From: Candidatus Delongbacteria bacterium
Lineage (GTDB): Bacteria; UBA4055
Direction of reading: 5' to 3'
DNA length: 47,578 bases
NCBI GenBank assembly: GCA_003477045.1
Contig: DMTS01000015.1
Coordinates: 2,837-50,414 of the forward strand
Under the pieces are notes generated by a model. That model searched no databases. It saw only the letters and a program-made list of their open reading frames with translations, and was not told where the DNA came from. Position 1 is the stretch's first letter. Every line of letters starts with the position of its first letter. The translations under genes were made by a program, and so were the position numbers. Positions 35,880 to 43,270 of the stretch are shown in pieces.

Positions 35880-37052
35880 ATGCTGAATTTTACAATGTCG
35901 CTGCCCACTGAAGTTTTCTTCGGGCGGGATATGATCAACAACCTGCCGGAATATATTAAAAAGCACGGCGGAAGCAGAATCCTTCTAGCTTATGGGGGCG
36001 GCAGCATAAATAATAACGGGATCCATGAAAAGATCACATCGCTGTTAAATCAGAACGGAATATTTTTCAAAGAGCTTTCAGGGATAAAACCTAATCCGAG
36101 AGTATCAAGCGTCCGCGAAGGAATCAAGATCATCAGAGAGAACGATCTCGATTTTATTCTCGCGGCAGGCGGAGGCAGCGTGATAGATGCATGCAAAGGT
36201 ATCGCTGCAGGGTGGACTTATGACGGTGATCCTTGGGACTTTTACTTAAGAAAAACCAGTCTTGATAAGAAGCCGCTGCCGGTCGGGGTTATCCTGACTC
36301 TCGCCGCTACAGGATCGGAAACGAACTGGGGTTCGGTAATTTCAGACGATATCACTGAAAGGAAACTTCCTTTCAGGCATGAAATGCTGAAGCCTAAATT
36401 CGCAGTCCTTGACCCGACCTATACTTTCAGCGTTCCGAAATATCACACCGCCGCCGGATTAGTGGATATAATGGCTCATGTTTTCGAGCAGTATTTCAGC
36501 CCGACACAGGACGCTTACCTTTCGGACAGGATGGCTGAAGCGATAATGAAAACAGTTGTTCATTACGCGCCTAAGGTCATAGAGTGTCCTGAAGATTATG
36601 AAGCCCGCGCCAACATACTTTTCGCAGGTACTCTCGCTCTGAATCAGCTGCTTTCTTACGGAAAGACAACCGACTGGGCTACGCATATGATAGAGCACGA
36701 AGTCAGCGCGGTTTACGACATCAGCCACGGTGCGGGACTGGCTGTACTCTTCCCCAATTGGATGAAATATGTCTTAAACGAAGAAAATCAGCCTAAATTC
36801 ATAGAATTCGCTAAAAATGTGTGGGTTGTAAATACGAGAGGAAAAGAGCCTTTGGATATAGCTCTGGAAGGAATTGAGAGAACGAAAGAGTTCTTCGATT
36901 TTCTCGGGATGCCCTCTTCTCTGTCTGAATTTAAAATAGACAGTTCAAGGCTTGAAGAAATGGCGGAAAAAGCTGTTGTCTTCGGCGAGCTTGGCACTTT
37001 CAGAAAGCTCGGAAAAGAAGATGTGTTGGGAATATTAAAGATGAGTTTATAG
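35880..37052 (+). CDS. Iron-containing alcohol dehydrogenase (YqhD/BdhA-like)
   Basis: The 390-aa product is a group III alcohol dehydrogenase. It has PTEVFFGRDMINNLPE at the start, the nucleotide-binding AAGGGSVIDACKGIAAG near residue 96, and the metal-binding region GLVDIMAHVFEQYF followed by HMIEHEVSA and ISHGAGLAVLFP. The closest described subgroup is the NADPH-dependent YqhD/butanol dehydrogenase type, which reduces short-chain aldehydes; the physiological substrate here is unknown. The TGAGGTGAT stretch containing the dacB stop serves as ribosome binding site, 8 nt before the start, so the gene is probably cotranscribed with dacB. Confidence 0.92.
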   Translation: MLNFTMSLPTEVFFGRDMINNLPEYIKKHGGSRILLAYGGGSINNNGIHEKITSLLNQNGIFFKELSGIKPNPRVSSVREGIKIIRENDLDFILAAGGGSVIDACKGIAAGWTYDGDPWDFYLRKTSLDKKPLPVGVILTLAATGSETNWGSVISDDITERKLPFRHEMLKPKFAVLDPTYTFSVPKYHTAAGLVDIMAHVFEQYFSPTQDAYLSDRMAEAIMKTVVHYAPKVIECPEDYEARANILFAGTLALNQLLSYGKTTDWATHMIEHEVSAVYDISHGAGLAVLFPNWMKYVLNEENQPKFIEFAKNVWVVNTRGKEPLDIALEGIERTKEFFDFLGMPSSLSEFKIDSSRLEEMAEKAVVFGELGTFRKLGKEDVLGILKMSL

Positions 37053-37074
37053 CATATTACTAATAAAGATACAC

Positions 37075-37113
37075 TTGACAAACATACTTTATGTATATAT
37101 ATTTCGTATATAC
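37075..37113 (+). promoter_or_regulatory. Promoter and operator of the toxin-antitoxin operon
   Basis: TTGACA at 37075-37080, a 17-nt spacer and TATATT at 37098-37103 form a near-consensus promoter. The perfect inverted repeat GTATATA (37093-37099) and TATATAC (37107-37113), with 7 nt between, overlaps the -10 box, as expected of an autorepression operator. GGAGG at 37119-37123 serves the antitoxin. Confidence 0.7.
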
Positions 37114-37128
37114 TAAAAGGAGGTAATA

Positions 37129-37359
37129 ATGAAAACTCTTTCTCTAAAAATCGAAGATGCGATCCTAGAAGAAACGAATAAAATTCTTGAAAGCTTGAAG
37201 AAACCCAGAAACAGATACATAAACGAGGCAGTCGAAAATTACAACAAGATTCAGAAAAGAGCTTTGATCACGAAAATGCTGGCTAACGAATCTAAGCTTG
37301 TAAGAAAAGAATCTCTCCATGTATTAAAAGAATTCGAGGACATAAATGATGAAGATTAA
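37129..37359 (+). CDS. Ribbon-helix-helix antitoxin of a MazEF-type pair
   Basis: The 76-aa product has an N-terminal beta strand (MKTLSLKIEDAILEETN) and two helices (LEETNKILESL, RNRYINEAVENYNKIQ), a CopG/ribbon-helix-helix arrangement. The acidic C-terminus (LKEFEDINDED) is typical of the toxin-neutralising tail. Its stop overlaps the toxin start by 14 nt, which couples translation. The inverted repeat over the promoter is the probable binding site of this protein. Confidence 0.85.
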   Translation: MKTLSLKIEDAILEETNKILESLKKPRNRYINEAVENYNKIQKRALITKMLANESKLVRKESLHVLKEFEDINDED

Positions 37360-37696
37360 TCAGTTCGAGATATGGGTAGCAGATTTAAGTCCGCAAATAG
37401 GTACAGAACCGGGCAAAACGAGACCTGTTGTCATTGTACAAACCGACCTTTTGAACAAAATTCCTCATCCGTCAACGATCATTTGTCCCATAACTACTAA
37501 AGTTGAAACAAAATCTGAAATTTTACGAATCCATTTAAAAAAAGGCGAAGGAAATGTTCTTCAGGACTGCGACATTATGATGGATCAGTTAAGGGCAATA
37601 GATAATAAAAGGCTGGTCAGAAAAGTCGGAGATATTCCTCAGGAACTGATACCGGTAGTAAAAAATAATATTAGAATCATTCTGGATATAGAATAA
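37346..37696 (+). CDS. mazF: MazF/PemK-type mRNA endoribonuclease toxin
   Basis: The 116-aa product is a full-length MazF-family toxin. FEIWVADLSPQIGTEPGKTRPVVIVQTD carries the conserved opening and the GxxKTRPVVI motif (as GKTRPVVI); STIICPITTK and DCDIMMDQLRAIDNKRLV are the remaining family motifs. MazF toxins cut single-stranded mRNA at short sites and slow growth until neutralised. Two adjacent ATG codons (37346 and 37349) could start it; GAGG at about 37335 suits either. It overlaps the antitoxin. Confidence 0.93.
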   Translation: MMKINQFEIWVADLSPQIGTEPGKTRPVVIVQTDLLNKIPHPSTIICPITTKVETKSEILRIHLKKGEGNVLQDCDIMMDQLRAIDNKRLVRKVGDIPQELIPVVKNNIRIILDIE

Positions 37697-37764
37697 TTGA
37701 CTGAGAATTTATGCATAAATTACCTCAGCATCAAAAGTTAGGATTCTGTGTAAGGAAACCGGTT

Positions 37765-39105
37765 ATGAAAACTAATATAATAATCTTCTTACTCCTTTTT
37801 CACATCTTTCCTATTTTCGCATGGGAAAAAGAAGGTGTTTTTGAAGCTGCATATCTTGGTGAAATTCAAAAATTGAACCATTATATTCAAGATGGTACTG
37901 ACTTAAATAAAAAGGATGACGATGGAGATCTTCCATTAACTCTAGCTGCAAGTTACAATCAATACGAAGCTGTTAAATTATTGTTAGAAAATTACGCAGA
38001 TATAAACAAAAAGACGGGTTTCGGAAGAACCGCTTTGATGGAGGCAGATTCTTTAAAAGTTGTAGAATTATTATTAAAAAGTGGTGCAAATATTGACCTT
38101 AAAGATGAAGCCGGAGACAATGCTTTATTATTAGCAGCAGCAAAATGTAATCTTAAAAAAGCAGAAGTTTTGTTAAAACTCAGTTCAGACATTAATGAAA
38201 CCAATATATTAGGTCAAACTCCATTAATTAAAGCTATTGTAAATGATTATTGTAACGAAAATCAAAAATTGAATTTTGTAAATGTACTGCTTGCAAGGAA
38301 AGCAGAAGTAGGATTAAAAGATAAAAACAATAAAACTGCCTATATTATTTCTAAAGAAAGAAATTATAATAATATCTCAAAATTATTGTTGGAAAAAGGA
38401 GCTCAAGAAGATAAATACTCGCTTGATCCGAATAGTTTAATTCAGGCTTTATTGGATAAAGAGTATGATCGCGCAAAAATGATGATCAATAACGGAGTGG
38501 AATTGAATTTTATACGCGGAAACTTTTCACCTTTAATTTGCTCTATTGAGAATATTGAAATAATGAAATTATTACTGGCAAAAGGCGCGGATGTAAATCT
38601 GAAAAATAAAATGAATATGACTGCTCTGACTATTGCAGTGATGGCTAATAATGTAAATGCCGTAAGACTTTTACTTGAAAACAATGCCGATGTAAATGTG
38701 ATTTCGACATTAAATGATCAAACACCATTAATGTTTGCCCAACAAAATAAAAACCAAGCTATTATTAAAATGCTTAAAGAAAAGGGTTCTGATATAAATG
38801 CTAAGGACAGTAACGGAAATACTGCTCTTATAATGGAGATCGGTATTGATCCGGTAAATATGGATGAGGTAAAATATCTAGTCAAAAATACAAATCAAAT
38901 TAATTTGTTTAATAACCAAGGTTTATCACCGCTGTTTAAAGCTATAGCATCAGATAATATTGAATTAGTTAAATTTTTATTGCAAAACGGTGCCGATATA
39001 AATCAAATAAATAAAAATGGGGTTAATGTTTTAACAGTAGCCAAGAAAATGAAAAACAATCCCGAAATGATTAAATTATTAAAAGATTTTGGCGCTAAAG
39101 AATAA
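37765..39105 (+). CDS. Exported ankyrin-repeat protein
   Basis: ATG 37765 is chosen over the in-frame 37711 because AAGGA at 37752-37756 is well placed and a signal peptide starts there (MKTNIIIFLLLFHIFPIFA), giving 446 aa. The mature protein is almost entirely ankyrin repeats, about eleven, with the usual core (DLPLTLAASYNQYEAVKLLL, then ADVNLKNKMNMTALTIAV). No catalytic domain is seen, so a protein-binding periplasmic or surface role is inferred. The gene is clearly more AT-rich in third positions than rsgA or dacB nearby and lies directly after a toxin-antitoxin pair, suggesting acquisition. Confidence 0.87.
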   Translation: MKTNIIIFLLLFHIFPIFAWEKEGVFEAAYLGEIQKLNHYIQDGTDLNKKDDDGDLPLTLAASYNQYEAVKLLLENYADINKKTGFGRTALMEADSLKVVELLLKSGANIDLKDEAGDNALLLAAAKCNLKKAEVLLKLSSDINETNILGQTPLIKAIVNDYCNENQKLNFVNVLLARKAEVGLKDKNNKTAYIISKERNYNNISKLLLEKGAQEDKYSLDPNSLIQALLDKEYDRAKMMINNGVELNFIRGNFSPLICSIENIEIMKLLLAKGADVNLKNKMNMTALTIAVMANNVNAVRLLLENNADVNVISTLNDQTPLMFAQQNKNQAIIKMLKEKGSDINAKDSNGNTALIMEIGIDPVNMDEVKYLVKNTNQINLFNNQGLSPLFKAIASDNIELVKFLLQNGADINQINKNGVNVLTVAKKMKNNPEMIKLLKDFGAKE

Positions 39106-39194
39106 TCTCCTCCTTATGTGACTCATATCACAGAACATTCTTTCAGTTTCGCTTAATATTCACTTAAGAACTTATTCCGGGGAGGGAATAAACC

Positions 39195-39350
39195 GTGACC
39201 GATAAACTAAAAAGACTTGAGGAAGAGTCGAAGATCAGGAAAAAGCTTGAAGAAATTGAAAAACTGCTCGATTCTACACATATAATTACAGACAGATATA
39301 TAAATCCGAGTAATCACAATTCATCAGATAAAGTTGAAATCTACAGATAA
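39195..39350 (+). CDS. Small charged coiled-coil protein (51 aa)
   Basis: A GTG at 39195 is preceded by GGAGGG at 39181-39186. It opens a 51-codon frame that begins MTDKLKRLEEESKIRKKLEE, continues IEKLLDSTHIITDRYINPS and ends VEIYR. The first 25 residues form a charged amphipathic helix, likely a coiled coil; the rest is polar. No family is recognised. The good ribosome binding site, coherent helix and clean stop support it as real, but it is too short for firm confidence. Confidence 0.55.
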   Translation: MTDKLKRLEEESKIRKKLEEIEKLLDSTHIITDRYINPSNHNSSDKVEIYR

Positions 39351-39677
39351 AAATAAATTCTTTCTTGCATACCCGGAGTTTATTTCTTAAAATTCAGTAT
39401 GTTTAAAATTAACCGCAGGAGGCAGTATGAAGGATATATGTTTAACAGGTAATTCGGATTGCAGAAGATAGCATAATCTAAAAGCTTCAAATTTCTTCAA
39501 TCAAAAAGGTCCGCTCAGGATCTTTGACTATCGTCAATCCAATCCGGAATTATCAAACCAAAAAAGAAATATCCGTTCTCAGAACGGCAATACTAAATTT
39601 AATCGAACAGGAGGTCAGTATGATATTATCTATCGTAACAAGCAAAACTAAAACAGAAAATTTGGAGACAAAAAATA
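39351..39677 (+). other. Leader-like interval upstream of rsgA
   Basis: This 327-nt stretch holds no ordinary gene. It contains two very short ORFs with AGGAGG sites (39427-39471 and 39620-39709). It also has an 8-bp hairpin with one G-U pair at 39505-39525 (AAAGGTCC/GGATCTTT) and a short palindrome at 39573-39587 (CCGTTCT C AGAACGG). Neither hairpin has a T tract, so they are not ordinary terminators. Confidence 0.5.
39427..39471 (+). CDS. Possible 14-aa leader peptide
   Basis: AGGAGG at 39417-39422 lies 4 nt before an ATG that encodes MKDICLTGNSDCRR and a TAG. The ribosome binding site is better than that of many full genes here. Its context AGGAGG-CAGTATGA is nearly repeated at 39609-39623 before the 29-aa ORF. 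Confidence 0.35.
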   Translation: MKDICLTGNSDCRR

Positions 39678-39709
39678 ATGAGCACAATAATAGATTACGG
39701 CTGGGATGA
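39620..39709 (+). CDS. Possible 29-aa ORF overlapping the rsgA start
   Basis: AGGAGG at 39609-39614 precedes ATG 39620. The frame encodes MILSIVTSKTKTENLETKNN and nine more polar residues, and stops at 39709, 32 nt inside rsgA in another frame. Such an overlap could couple translation of the small ORF to rsgA. No similarity to a known peptide is evident. Confidence 0.4.
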   Translation: MILSIVTSKTKTENLETKNNEHNNRLRLG

Positions 39710-40805
39710 GTTCTTTGAAAAAAGTTTTGAACCTTATAAAGCTTTGAATTGCATACCGGCGAGAGTAACGAAAGAAAGCATCAATCAGTACTGGCTGATG
39801 ACGGATGAAGGCGAGATAAAATCAATCCTTTCCACAAAGTTCTTTATGAGCACATTCGGAAAAGAACAGCTGCCTGTCGTGGGCGACTGGACAGCGGTTA
39901 AAAAGCCTGAAGGATCGGAAGAATATTTCATCGAGGGAGTTCTGCCGAGAAAGACAAAACTGATCAGAAAAGGCAAGGACAAATTCGGGCGGAACTTTGA
40001 AAAAGCGGGTGACGGCGGAATACGCATCATTTCAAGCAACATTGATACCGTATTTTATGTAGCAGCAATGGATCACCGCGATTTCAACCTGACAAAGATC
40101 GAAAGGTACATAGTCATGCTGCATGAAAGCGGAGCAGAGCCCGTTCTGATCCTGAATAAAAAGGACATCTGCCCCGATTACGAAGATTATATCGCGCAAA
40201 TAAAGAAAATATCGGGCGATCTGCCGGTTTACGCTGTAAGCGCAGTTGATTTCGATGGAATTGACGGGCTTCTCGAATATCTGAAGCCTGGAAAAACAGT
40301 CAGCTTTATAGGCTCGTCAGGTGTAGGAAAGTCATCAATAATCAACGCACTGATGGGCGAGGACATTATGTTCGTCAGCGATATCAGAACTGCTGACAGG
40401 CGCGGAAAGCACACGACGACGCACAGAGAAATGCTTCTGTTCCCTGAAGGCGGGATCTTGATAGACAATCCAGGTATCCGCGATCTGAAACCCGTAGCTT
40501 CGCAGGAAGCTCTTGAGAACACTTTTGAAGATGTTGTTACACTTGAAAGCCAGTGCAGGTTTTCAAACTGCCGGCATCAGACAGAACCGGGCTGCGCAAT
40601 TAATGAAGCTCTCGAAAGCGGCGAACTTACTGCCAAGAGATATGAAAATTATATCAAACTCAAGCGTGAATCAGCTTTCTTTGAAAAAAGGTCAAAGCAG
40701 AGAGAAAAGTTTCTTCAGAAAGCTTTTGAGAAAGAAAAACAGGGCGCTATGAAGATCAAGCAGCACAGTAAAGGCTTAAGCCGGCGTGATAAGTACGCTA
40801 ATTGA
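39678..40805 (+). CDS. rsgA: Small-subunit ribosome biogenesis GTPase RsgA
   Basis: The 375-aa product is a circularly permuted GTPase. An N-terminal OB-fold (residues about 20-100) is followed by G4 (LNKKD), then G1 GSSGVGKSS at residues 212-220, the switch KHTTTHREM, and G3 DNPGIRDLKP. The C-terminal zinc-binding stretch CRFSNCRHQTEPGC carries the Cys/His ligands. RsgA acts in late 30S maturation. GGAG at 39664-39667 lies 10 nt before ATG 39678. The basic C-terminus (KIKQHSKGLSRRDKY) resembles RNA-binding tails. A terminator follows at 40812. Confidence 0.95.
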   Translation: MSTIIDYGWDEFFEKSFEPYKALNCIPARVTKESINQYWLMTDEGEIKSILSTKFFMSTFGKEQLPVVGDWTAVKKPEGSEEYFIEGVLPRKTKLIRKGKDKFGRNFEKAGDGGIRIISSNIDTVFYVAAMDHRDFNLTKIERYIVMLHESGAEPVLILNKKDICPDYEDYIAQIKKISGDLPVYAVSAVDFDGIDGLLEYLKPGKTVSFIGSSGVGKSSIINALMGEDIMFVSDIRTADRRGKHTTTHREMLLFPEGGILIDNPGIRDLKPVASQEALENTFEDVVTLESQCRFSNCRHQTEPGCAINEALESGELTAKRYENYIKLKRESAFFEKRSKQREKFLQKAFEKEKQGAMKIKQHSKGLSRRDKYAN

Positions 40806-40811
40806 AAAATC

Positions 40812-40840
40812 GGGTCTCGAAAGAGGCCCTTTTTATTTTG
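40812..40840 (+). terminator. Rho-independent terminator of rsgA
   Basis: GGGTCTC at 40812-40818 and GAGGCCC at 40823-40829 form a 7-bp stem with one T-G pair around a GAAA tetraloop, followed by TTTTTATTTTG. It lies 7 nt after the rsgA stop. Confidence 0.9.
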
Positions 40841-40841
40841 T

Positions 40842-40870
40842 TTGACTTATTATATCTCAAGCAGTAAATT
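40842..40870 (+). promoter_or_regulatory. Candidate promoter of the 40.9-47.6 kb operon
   Basis: TTGACT at 40842-40847, a 17-nt spacer and TAAATT at 40865-40870 lie 31 nt before ATG 40901 and directly after the rsgA terminator. Confidence 0.5.
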
Positions 40871-40900
40871 GTATTCTGAAAATAATTGAAAGGTTTCCAT

Positions 40901-41083
40901 ATGGAAAGAAGCAAACCGGATTTCAAAATTTTTATACCTTTGGGTATTGTTTTCATCGGAGCCGGAGTAGTTTTTCTAAGAAATTCTTCCGGTACCGGTA
41001 TAGCTCTTATCGCAGTCGGTCTTTCATGGGTAGCTATCGGCTATGCTAAGTCTAAAAAACGGAAAGATGGGGAGAAGAAATGA
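40901..41083 (+). CDS. Small two-TM membrane protein
   Basis: ATG 40901 has AAAGG at about 40889-40893; the in-frame TTG at 40886 lacks a site. The 60-aa product has two hydrophobic segments (IFIPLGIVFIGAGVVFL and GIALIAVGLSWVAIGYA) joined by a short turn, and a very basic tail (KSKKRKDGEKK) expected to face the cytoplasm. No family is recognised. Its stop overlaps the start of the gingipain-like gene (ATGA at 41080-41083), so the two are translationally coupled. Confidence 0.7.
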   Translation: MERSKPDFKIFIPLGIVFIGAGVVFLRNSSGTGIALIAVGLSWVAIGYAKSKKRKDGEKK

Positions 41084-42606
41084 GATCATTTAAATTTATC
41101 TTGTTCTTTATGATAATTTTTTCTTTTCAGGCTTCCGCATACGACCTGAAGGAATTGGCAAAGCTTTTTAAAGAAGATGCGAAAAATGTGCCTAAAGATA
41201 CTTATGAAGATTACATAAAATCACGGCCGGATATTCCCTTGTTCATATCCGAAAGACAGGTCTTCCCTGCCCCTGAAAATGGAATAAAATCGAAGTCAAT
41301 TTCTAAGATACTTGTAATAACCGAATCAGTCCTTTATCCGCAGATCGAATCAAAAGTATTAAGATATGTGAATGACATTCAGAATGTTTACGTCTGCACT
41401 GTGGTCTCGCAGCAGGCTTCAGCATCTATTCATCCGGTTGCTCTCAAGAATATGCTCATCAATGAATGGAATCTCGGAGCGATTAACGGTGTCGTTCTTA
41501 TCGGCGATCTTCCCGCTGGCTGGTTTGAAATTGAGAATGACTACAATGAATACGGTTATGCGGAATTTCCCTGCGACCTTTTTCTGATGGACTTAAACGG
41601 AACATGGACTGACTCGGACAGCAACGGAAAGTATGATTCCCATACGGGATCGCTCATTAATCCTGAAATTTTTGTTGGAAGGATATCGACCGCAAATATG
41701 GGTGACCTGACTTCGGAACTACAGGGTATGAACGATTATCTGGATAGAAATCATAGCTACTGGGCAGGAATTACTACCGTTAATCATCAGAAAGGTTTGA
41801 CCTACACCGATCATGACTGGACTCCTTACTCAGAATTTTCATACGATATTAACAATCTTTACAATGTATTTGATGCTTACAACGCGAACAATTCATTTTT
41901 TGGCAAATCTGACTATTTTACCAGATTAAGCAGCGGAACTTATGAATTTGTCCAACTTGCCTGCCACTCGAATTGGACTCTTCACCGAATGTACGGTTCA
42001 ACTGTAGAAGATTTTGAAGAGATTTCGACAAATGAGATATTTTCTCTTCCTCCTAAGGCGATAGTCTATAATCTGTTCTGCTGTAGCGGTGTAAGATGGA
42101 CAAATACCGATTCATTGGGTTTTCTGGGAGGTACTTATGTTTATAATTCCAGCTCAAAAGCAATGGCATCCATAGGCAGCACCAAGACCGGATCAATGCT
42201 TGGTTTCAGTGATTTTTACTACTCTCTTTCCTATGACGGAGCAATTGGGCAGGCACTAAAAAACTGGTGGATTAATTATGTCGGAACTACGCATGATTTT
42301 GACGAGATCTGCTGGTTTTACGGAATGAGCATAATCGGCGATCCGCTTACCGACCCGATGTATGACGCACCGTATGTGATAGTCCCGCCGGACAATGTCA
42401 GCATCGCAAGATCAGGAACTGATGCTGTTGTGAGTTGGAATGCCGTTTCAGGGGCAGCTTCTTATTCGGTTTACTCATCTGCCGATCCTACAGCTGTATT
42501 TCCTACAGGATGGACTCTATCGTCTGATGGTATAAACACTTTGAATTGGATAGACTCAAACCCTTCCGCCGTAAAGAAATTCTATTCAGTAACAGCTGTG
42601 TTTTAA
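41080..42606 (+). CDS. Secreted gingipain-like (C25, clan CD) cysteine peptidase with FN3-like C-terminus
   Basis: The 508-aa product has a signal peptide (MRSFKFILFFMIIFSFQASA) and the layout of a C25 peptidase. VVLIGDLPAGWFE and FVGRISTANMGDL are seen in the first half, the catalytic His296 is in VQLACHSNW, and the catalytic Cys is 334 or 335 in YNLFCCSGVRW. IIGDPLTDP marks the end of the caspase-like domain. An acidic stretch (LNGTWTDSDSNGKYDS) could bind calcium. Residues 425-508 are fibronectin III-like (VVSWNAVSGAASYSVYSSAD) and end abruptly at FYSVTAVF with no type IX sorting domain. Gingipains themselves are type IX cargo, so the missing domain is notable. Confidence 0.85.
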   Translation: MRSFKFILFFMIIFSFQASAYDLKELAKLFKEDAKNVPKDTYEDYIKSRPDIPLFISERQVFPAPENGIKSKSISKILVITESVLYPQIESKVLRYVNDIQNVYVCTVVSQQASASIHPVALKNMLINEWNLGAINGVVLIGDLPAGWFEIENDYNEYGYAEFPCDLFLMDLNGTWTDSDSNGKYDSHTGSLINPEIFVGRISTANMGDLTSELQGMNDYLDRNHSYWAGITTVNHQKGLTYTDHDWTPYSEFSYDINNLYNVFDAYNANNSFFGKSDYFTRLSSGTYEFVQLACHSNWTLHRMYGSTVEDFEEISTNEIFSLPPKAIVYNLFCCSGVRWTNTDSLGFLGGTYVYNSSSKAMASIGSTKTGSMLGFSDFYYSLSYDGAIGQALKNWWINYVGTTHDFDEICWFYGMSIIGDPLTDPMYDAPYVIVPPDNVSIARSGTDAVVSWNAVSGAASYSVYSSADPTAVFPTGWTLSSDGINTLNWIDSNPSAVKKFYSVTAVF

Positions 42607-42624
42607 CAAAATAGGATTAAATTC

Positions 42625-43260
42625 ATGAATTCTTATACGCTTATCCTTCCATCTTCACTCGAGCCGCGCAGAGCCGAATTTGAAGGCTATATTGCAAAAG
42701 CACTTGAGAATGTCCGCGCTTTTGCGGCAAAATACGGCTGGTCTTCACTGGTTCATGAAAGCTTCTTTGATAAAGTCATGATCTTCGACGTCAAAAATGA
42801 TTTTGACAGAACTCTCCTAGAGCTTTGCAAAATGGATCCCGAAATGGTGCTCCCTGAAAGTTACTGCGGCGCACTTGAAGAACGAAATCTTATAGCGGTC
42901 TCCCCCGAATATTATACGAAAGTTTATCCTCAGGGGATCGAGCCTGACAGCTATATTAAACTTCTGACGCATGAAATTTGCCACAGGCTTCATGTCCGCA
43001 TTTTAAACGGTGATGAGGAAGCGATGGGTCCGGTCTGGTTCTTTGAAGGCTTCGCGATCTTTGCTGCAGACCAGTTCACGCAGTCGAAAATTAAGCTCAC
43101 ACAGGAAGATATCTTTTTTATAATTGGCGAATCGAGGCGCGGTAACTACGAACAATATTCGCATGTATTTAAATATTTCGTGAATAAGATCCCTCTAAAA
43201 GAGCTTGTCACCAATGCGAAGCGCGAAGACCTTAACGACTGGCTAAGAATAAAATCTTAA
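42625..43260 (+). CDS. HExxH zinc metalloprotein (peptidase MA-like)
   Basis: The 211-aa product has His116-Glu117-Ile-Cys-His120 (THEICHRLH), a zinc-binding HExxH motif. Glu141 in PVWFFEGFAIFAADQF is placed as the third ligand of gluzincins (peptidase MA superfamily). There is no signal peptide (MNSYTLILPSSLEPRRAEFE), so it is predicted to be cytoplasmic or exported by another route. Substrate is unknown; a non-peptidase role is possible. AGGA lies 9 nt before ATG 42625, 18 nt after the gingipain-like gene. Confidence 0.75.
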   Translation: MNSYTLILPSSLEPRRAEFEGYIAKALENVRAFAAKYGWSSLVHESFFDKVMIFDVKNDFDRTLLELCKMDPEMVLPESYCGALEERNLIAVSPEYYTKVYPQGIEPDSYIKLLTHEICHRLHVRILNGDEEAMGPVWFFEGFAIFAADQFTQSKIKLTQEDIFFIIGESRRGNYEQYSHVFKYFVNKIPLKELVTNAKREDLNDWLRIKS

Positions 43261-43270
43261 GGAGACTATC

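Noticed and set aside
39399..39452. 17-codon ORF upstream of rsgA in another frame
   Set aside because: It has no Shine-Dalgarno and overlaps the better-supported 14-codon ORF.
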